This document shows positions 59,784 to 64,000 of a stretch of DNA of 64,000 nt, one piece after another; position 1 is the first letter of the stretch; each line of letters starts with the position of its first letter. A model generated the notes under the pieces. It saw nothing but the letters and a program-made list of their open reading frames with translations, ran no database searches and had not been told where the DNA came from. Both the position numbers and the translations under genes were made by a program. Location of the stretch: contig JAFXCL010000005.1 of NCBI GenBank assembly GCA_017521485.1, positions 1 to 64,000 on the forward strand, written 5' to 3'. The stretch comes from Oscillospiraceae bacterium. GTDB taxonomy: Bacteria; Bacillota; Clostridia; Oscillospirales; Oscillospiraceae.

Positions 59784-61865
59784 TTATTCCAATCCTCTCA
59801 GGTACAGACCGCGGGTGCAGGCACCGGGATCAAAGGGTACAGGATTTTGGACGCAGGACAGAACCTGATCCACTTCCTTGGGGTTTTCCGTGGTAAAATA
59901 CAGCCGGGTCGCCCACAGTCCCAGACGGGCAAGATCATCCTGCCGGTCCAACCAGTTGAGCTTTTTGCCGTTAAGCAGAACGCTTCGGCAGGTATTGCCA
60001 TCCCGGATCACCGGAAATTCCGCGCCGGTCTTGTCCATCAGCTTCGTCGGCTGTAAATGGCAGGTGCAGCTGCCGGTACGACCCTTGCACAGACAGTTTT
60101 CCGTAACCATCAAAGGCAGCCGTCCGTAGGCAAAAATTTCACAGGGCACTGCCTTGCTCACATCCCGCATCTGGGGCAGGGTCATTTCAAAGCTCAGGCA
60201 GGCAGATTTCATTTCCAGCTCTCTTGCTGTGTTAACGGCTGCGGAGTTGTACAAATTCAGGCCAAAGTCTCCCCTTGCCTGTAAGCCGCACTCCCGCACC
60301 GGGATCAAAAGTCCCAGATTGCCCACCAGTGCCTCCCGGACACCCAGTGCCCGGACTGCCTTCATATCGGCACACAGGCGGGACAGCTCTCCGTCGTGGA
60401 CGATCCGGGGCAGAACCGCACAGACCGTCACCTTTTTGCACAGGCTTTCACACCAGGCAGGATCTTCTGTCAGTAAATGAATAGGTACATACAGCACCTC
60501 CGGTGCCATTTTCAAAAGACGGCCTGTGACCTGCTGCCGGCTGGTGATCTGTACAGTCAGTGCCGGGCGTGTCCTGCTGCCGGAGAATACTTTTACCTTT
60601 TGGGGGCGGCTGAGCCGGGGGATCTCCCGGCGTGCCCGCTGGGCAGTGAGTAAATTCAGGGCATCCCGCCGCAGGGCATTGATTGCCGCGGCAGAAAGGG
60701 TATAGCCGGGGGTAATCTCCGACCTTACCTCTGCGCAGCGGTAAGGCGTTCCGCCGGTCTTACTCAGGCGGTTTTCCAGCTCCTCACGGCTCAGGTCCAA
60801 CGTGCGTGCCTGTTCCGGCTTCGGACCGTTCAGGGTGCAGACACGACCCTCCGGGTCTGTGACCGTCAAGGTCGTTCCCTCCGGATGGACGGTGCAGTAA
60901 AAACGCACCGGCACCAAGCCGTTTTCCGCTGCCTCGTATGTCTGGCGAACGGCTTTGAGCCACTTTTGGTCCTCTTTGGTGTCCTGACGGATGCCAAACA
61001 TCTCCGAACCGGTCTTTCCGGTATAATAGCCGTCGGTAAAGCCCTGACGGTTAAAGGCGGTATGAAGCTGCGCCATCATTGCCTTTGTGACATGGCCTGT
61101 GTCCAGCGCCTGCCGGTAGACTCCGGTGACTGCCGCCACATACTCCGGCCGTTTCATCCGACCCTCCAGCTTCACAGAGGCAACGCCCATTGCCTCCAGG
61201 TCCTTCACATCCTGCACAAGGCAGTTGTCCTTCAGGCTCAGGGGGTAGCTGTTCTGCCAGCGTCCGTAGCCATAGCTTTGGCGGCAAGGCTGGGCGCAGC
61301 GGCCACGGTTTCCGGAGCGGCCACCAATGGCAGCAGACAAATAGCACTGTCCGGAATAGCACATACACAGTGCGCCGTGGGCAAACACTTCAATCTCAAT
61401 GGGGGAATTCTGGCAAATGTACCGGATCTCATCCCGGCTCAGCTCCCGGCTGAGCACCACCCGGCTAAGACCCCAGGCGGCGCACAGCTGCACACCGGGC
61501 AGACTATGGACGGTCATCTGGGTAGAGCCGTGAAGGGGGATGTGGGGGGCGATCTGCTTACAAAGTCGGATCACACCCAGATCCTGCACAATAAAGGCGT
61601 CCACACCACACATTGCGGCGTGACGGATCAGGGCGGCGGCATCTGCCGTTTCTTTGTCGGAAACCAGTGTATTTAAGGTCAAATGGACCTGAACAGACCG
61701 GATATGGCAGTACTTGACCGCCTCTTCAAGGGCTTGGGGTGTAAAGTTTTTTGCACTCTGCCGGGCATTGAACTGCCCGCAGCCAAGATAAACCGCATTG
61801 GCGCCGTTTTGCACTGCGGCGCGCAGGGCCTCCATAGACCCCGCCGGTGCTAAAAGTTCCAGCAT
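59784..61865 (-). CDS. U32 family protein (RlhA/TrhP-like RNA hydroxylase or peptidase)
   Basis: A 693-residue U32 protein. The N-terminal half holds LLAPAGSMEALRAAVQNGANAVYLG and the U32 signature IEVFAHGALCMCYSGQCYLSA, with further Cys in NRGRCAQPCRQ; these cysteines bind an Fe-S cluster in RNA-hydroxylating members such as RlhA. The C-terminal part (about 370-690) is a DUF3656-type second domain with another Cys set (TENCLCKGRTGSCTCHL). Ribosomal or tRNA hydroxylation using prephenate as source is known for E. coli relatives; the target here is unproven. ATG 61865 follows TTGGAG. Confidence 0.88.
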   Translation of the reverse strand: MLELLAPAGSMEALRAAVQNGANAVYLGCGQFNARQSAKNFTPQALEEAVKYCHIRSVQVHLTLNTLVSDKETADAAALIRHAAMCGVDAFIVQDLGVIRLCKQIAPHIPLHGSTQMTVHSLPGVQLCAAWGLSRVVLSRELSRDEIRYICQNSPIEIEVFAHGALCMCYSGQCYLSAAIGGRSGNRGRCAQPCRQSYGYGRWQNSYPLSLKDNCLVQDVKDLEAMGVASVKLEGRMKRPEYVAAVTGVYRQALDTGHVTKAMMAQLHTAFNRQGFTDGYYTGKTGSEMFGIRQDTKEDQKWLKAVRQTYEAAENGLVPVRFYCTVHPEGTTLTVTDPEGRVCTLNGPKPEQARTLDLSREELENRLSKTGGTPYRCAEVRSEITPGYTLSAAAINALRRDALNLLTAQRARREIPRLSRPQKVKVFSGSRTRPALTVQITSRQQVTGRLLKMAPEVLYVPIHLLTEDPAWCESLCKKVTVCAVLPRIVHDGELSRLCADMKAVRALGVREALVGNLGLLIPVRECGLQARGDFGLNLYNSAAVNTARELEMKSACLSFEMTLPQMRDVSKAVPCEIFAYGRLPLMVTENCLCKGRTGSCTCHLQPTKLMDKTGAEFPVIRDGNTCRSVLLNGKKLNWLDRQDDLARLGLWATRLYFTTENPKEVDQVLSCVQNPVPFDPGACTRGLYLRGLE

Positions 61866-61912
61866 AATATTTCTCTCCAAGCATAGTTAGAACATTATAT
61901 ATAGGTACATAC

Positions 61913-61921
61913 ATTATAGCA
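61913..61921 (-). promoter_or_regulatory. Extended -10 promoter of the U32-maf-mre transcript
   Basis: Minus-strand TGC then TATAAT (61918-61913); no clear -35. Confidence 0.5.
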
Positions 61922-62032
61922 CAAACAATTCCTAACTTCTACCCTGCTTTGTATAAAATTAAGAATTTTTTCAAAACCAACTTTGCCGGCAAAGGGCAAG
62001 GGGATACAAAATTTAACGCAATAACAACTTAT

Positions 62033-62052
62033 GGCGGGGGCAAGCCCCCGCC
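62033..62052. repeat. GC-rich palindrome GGCGGGGGC
   Basis: GGCGGGGGC-AA-GCCCCCGCC, related in sequence to the arms of the 40963-41033 inverted repeat. It lies 20 bp beyond the stop of the DUF2284 gene, without a clear U-tract. Confidence 0.7.
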
Positions 62053-62072
62053 GTTGCTTTCGATATTTATTT

Positions 62073-62609
62073 TTAATAAAACAGCAGGGAATACCAAGTG
62101 ACTATATTGCCGCCGTACTGAAATTCCAGTCCGTTTTCTTCCAGCACCGGGATCAGGTTAATGCCATGGCTTTCCACACAGGGATGCATCTTCCCGGGCA
62201 TCCGGCAAGGCAGACCGTCTAAGTACGCACAACGCGCACACACTGCGCAAGCCTCTGTGGACAAAATATACGGCTGTATCCCCTGTTCTCTCATAAGATC
62301 CCGCACCTGATTTGTGATTTTCTCGTGGTCCGGGCGGGTGGCCAGGGTCTCGTGAATATCCGTAATATCCGCTACCTCGGTGATGGTTCCGATCAGCAGG
62401 CAATTATTATAGCTTTTGCACTTTTTCTCACATTCCTCCACTTCCCCCACTGCCGGCGGGCACGCCCAGGTCTTGCCGTACATTGGACATTCCGTTTTGC
62501 AAATGTGACGGATGCGTTGGGAAAATTCCAGTGCGTTGGGATCAATAAAGGCGTATGCAAACAAAGGAAGCTCCGCCAGCGCCTGCTCCAGTTTTTCCCT
62601 GTCTATCAT
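62073..62609 (-). CDS. DUF2284 putative metal-binding protein
   Basis: A 178-residue protein matching DUF2284: CKTECPMYGKTWACPPAVG near residue 37, CEKKCKSYNNC near 58, and ACAVCARCAYLDGLPCRMPGKMHPCVES near 120, giving about ten conserved cysteines, likely for an Fe-S cluster or zinc. Function is unknown; members are common in anaerobes. Its ATG overlaps the stop of the upstream phosphatase gene (ATGA), so the two are cotranslated. Confidence 0.88.
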   Translation of the reverse strand: MIDREKLEQALAELPLFAYAFIDPNALEFSQRIRHICKTECPMYGKTWACPPAVGEVEECEKKCKSYNNCLLIGTITEVADITDIHETLATRPDHEKITNQVRDLMREQGIQPYILSTEACAVCARCAYLDGLPCRMPGKMHPCVESHGINLIPVLEENGLEFQYGGNIVTWYSLLFY

Positions 62610-63034
62610 TTCAGCTCCTCCAAAATCCGGCTGCAGCCTTCAACCACATCTTCCCAGGTCTGGGTAAAATCCCCTGTATACCAGGGGTCTGCCACATCCC
62701 GGTCCAAAAAGGGGATAAAGCAATTCTCACCGGGGAACATCCGCTCCAGATACCGGGCATTCCGCGTATCCATATAGTAGATCCGGTCATAGATTTTCAG
62801 GTCTGCCCGGGTGATCTGCCGGGCGTGGTGACCGTCACAGGAAATGCCGTGGCTTGCAAGCTCCCGCCGGGCAGGCGGGTACACCGGATTTCCCAGTTCT
62901 TCCCGGCTTACCGCCGCAGAGGCGATCTGTACCCGGTCAGTAAGACCCGCCTTCTTCACCATATCCTTCATTACAAACTCTGCCATAGGACTTCTGCAAA
63001 TATTCCCCCAGCAGAGAAATAAAATCTTTGTCAT
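62606..63034 (-). CDS. Low molecular weight protein-tyrosine-phosphatase
   Basis: A 142-residue LMW-PTP: FLCWGNICRSPMAEF contains the C-x5-R phosphate loop with the following Ser, and the general-acid Asp is in the DRDVADPWYTGDF segment near residue 115. In Bacillota these enzymes act on tyrosine- or arginine-phosphorylated proteins or in polysaccharide regulation. It is first in a pair with the DUF2284 gene. Confidence 0.93.
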   Translation of the reverse strand: MTKILFLCWGNICRSPMAEFVMKDMVKKAGLTDRVQIASAAVSREELGNPVYPPARRELASHGISCDGHHARQITRADLKIYDRIYYMDTRNARYLERMFPGENCFIPFLDRDVADPWYTGDFTQTWEDVVEGCSRILEELK

Positions 63035-63090
63035 AATCCATCCTCACAAAAAGCAATCTCCAATAATTATGCGTATTATATCACAGCTTA

Positions 63091-63146
63091 CAGCGGGAGT
63101 AAACCCCCGCCCTACAAAGGTGTATCGTAGGACAGGGGTTTATCTG
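63091..63146. repeat. Decayed copy of the 40963-41033 inverted repeat
   Basis: Left arm CAGCGGGAGT...CCGCCCTAC (63091-63115), the shared spacer start AAAGGTGTA, and a shortened right arm GTAGGACAGGGG...TATCTG (63127-63146). It ends 3 bp before the stop codon of the histidinol phosphatase gene. Confidence 0.75.
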
Positions 63147-63148
63147 TT

Positions 63149-63895
63149 TTATAGCATTGCCTGATAGGCATCGTAGCCAAAGAGCAGGTGGTCTTTGCTG
63201 TGGCAGTCGGAAGAAAAGATAACCCTCTTGCCTGCTTTGCGCCACTTATCCAGAATATCCCGTGCCGGATAGGGCGCGGTGGTATAGCCCCGGGAAATAG
63301 CGCCGGTGTTTATTTCCAGCACTGCCGGGGCATCCAGCAGTGCCTCCAGCGCCTTATGCGCCGCCGCCTGATAGCGGGGGTGGTTGGTGTCAAACAAGTC
63401 GCCTGCCTGATTGAACTTGGTGACTAAGTCAAAGTGTCCGATGATCTGACACCCGGTTTTCCGGTACACATCCGCTACAGCTTCATAGTAATCCTCAATG
63501 AAGCTGTAAAAATCCCCGCCATAGAACCGGTTCACATTTTCGATCTGGCGTTCCTTGCTGGCATCCACCGACAAATACACGCCGTCCTTTTTTACGAAAT
63601 GGACAGAGCCGATCACATAGTCATACCCCTCGGTAGGTTCTTCGGAGTAATAATCCTGCTCAATTCCCAGAAGGATCTTAATACTTCCTGTGTATTTTTT
63701 CTGCAACTGTCTGACCGCAGAAATATACGCCCGGGTGTTTTCCTTTGACATAGAGTAGCTGTCACATTCCGTATAAGAATGGCCGGAAAAGCCGATCTCC
63801 GGACAACCCAGACGGATAGCCTCCAGCACCATTTCCTCCGGGGTGTGCTTGCCATCGCAAAAGCTGGTGTGGGTGTGGTAGTTGGAGGGGATCAT
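63149..63895 (-). CDS. PHP-domain histidinol-phosphatase
   Basis: A 248-residue PHP-family phosphatase of the HisJ/HisK type: NYHTHTSFCDGKHTPEEM (metal-binding HTH and Asp), EIGFSGHSY, LLGIEQDYY, VIGSVHFV, IIGHFDLVTKF, and the C-terminal SSDCHSKDHL. It dephosphorylates histidinol phosphate in histidine biosynthesis. Its ATG overlaps the stop of the upstream gene, which looks like hisE, supporting the his assignment. Confidence 0.87.
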   Translation of the reverse strand: MIPSNYHTHTSFCDGKHTPEEMVLEAIRLGCPEIGFSGHSYTECDSYSMSKENTRAYISAVRQLQKKYTGSIKILLGIEQDYYSEEPTEGYDYVIGSVHFVKKDGVYLSVDASKERQIENVNRFYGGDFYSFIEDYYEAVADVYRKTGCQIIGHFDLVTKFNQAGDLFDTNHPRYQAAAHKALEALLDAPAVLEINTGAISRGYTTAPYPARDILDKWRKAGKRVIFSSDCHSKDHLLFGYDAYQAML

Positions 63896-64000
63896 TTTGT
63901 CATCTTCTCCTGCTTGACCTTGTGGTCGATAATGTGCCGGGAGGCAAGCTCCTTGTGCACATCCTCCACGGTGATGCCCATTTGCACCATCAGCACCATT
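63892..64000 (-). CDS. hisE: Probable phosphoribosyl-ATP diphosphatase, C-terminal end
   Basis: Only the last 35 codons are in the window: MVLMVQMGITVEDVHKELAS followed by RHIIDHKVKQEKMTK and the stop. The helix LMVQMGITVEDVHKELASRH is like the C-terminal helix of HisE, and the overlap with a histidinol-phosphatase gene fits a histidine operon. The fragment is short, so other alpha-helical NTP pyrophosphohydrolases cannot be excluded. Confidence 0.55.
   Translation of the reverse strand, partial: MVLMVQMGITVEDVHKELASRHIIDHKVKQEKMTK

Overview
The window looks like a chromosomal segment of an anaerobic, endospore-forming Bacillota of the class Clostridia, most likely a gut member of the Oscillospirales. 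Supporting signs are spo0A and a SpoIIE-type phosphatase, an hrcA-grpE-dnaK heat-shock operon with a CIRCE operator, a T-box leader, ECF transporter S components without local energy modules, a pyrophosphate-dependent phosphofructokinase, an oxygen-sensitive ferredoxin-linked 2-oxoacid oxidoreductase and standard sigma-A promoters with strong Shine-Dalgarno sites. No rRNA is present, so the placement is an inference. I saw no insertion sequence, prophage or CRISPR array.

Layout. 1-1,970: heat-shock operon on the minus strand (hrcA, grpE, start of dnaK). 2-8.8 kb: secreted transglutaminase-like protein, amidohydrolase, ECF S component plus methyltransferase, split transketolase and a lipoprotein. 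8.9-17.5 kb: alpha-glucan module, with an ABC sugar importer (one permease frameshifted) divergent from malQ and glgP. 17.5-24.6 kb: CBM9-like protein, SpoIIE-like phosphatase, CYTH protein, exonuclease, aminotransferase and release factor 3. 24.9-31.5 kb: heterodimeric ABC exporter, a stand-alone sugar-importer ATPase and an M18 aminopeptidase. 31.7-36.6 kb: spo0A, a Cys-rich surface protein, thioesterase, the KDPG aldolase/KDG kinase pair and a DUF1292 protein. 36.7-41.7 kb: tRNA-Val, many palindromic repeats, two membrane proteins, and a lipoprotein divergent from a small HTH regulator. 41.8-49.5 kb: a T-box controlled aryl-acid operon. 49.8-54.7 kb: fructose-bisphosphate aldolase, PPi-phosphofructokinase, exonuclease and a riboflavin-type ECF S component. 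54.8-64 kb: maf-mreC-mreD-PBP2 elongasome operon ending in a binding-protein-like lipoprotein, then U32 protein, DUF2284 protein, low-molecular-weight phosphatase, histidinol phosphatase and a probable hisE end.

The most interesting unit is 41,789-49,466. A T-box whose specifier reads UUC (Phe) precedes an acyl-CoA synthetase, a sodium:solute symporter, indolepyruvate:ferredoxin oxidoreductase (iorA, iorB), a phenylacetate-CoA ligase and a double-ACT protein. Control by uncharged tRNA-Phe suggests that the operon runs in the biosynthetic direction: uptake of an arylacetate, activation to the CoA thioester and reductive carboxylation to an arylpyruvate that can be transaminated to phenylalanine. 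Reductive carboxylation of phenylacetate is classical physiology in rumen anaerobes; this arrangement of regulation, import, activation and carboxylation is my inference.

The other strong theme is non-coding repeats. Several families recur between genes: a GTAGGGGCG framework enclosing variable but self-complementary inserts, a TGCATTTTGCAC word repeat preceded by a variable hairpin and abutting terminators, a 65-bp nested palindrome in two copies, and a terminator stem sequence reused at unrelated genes.
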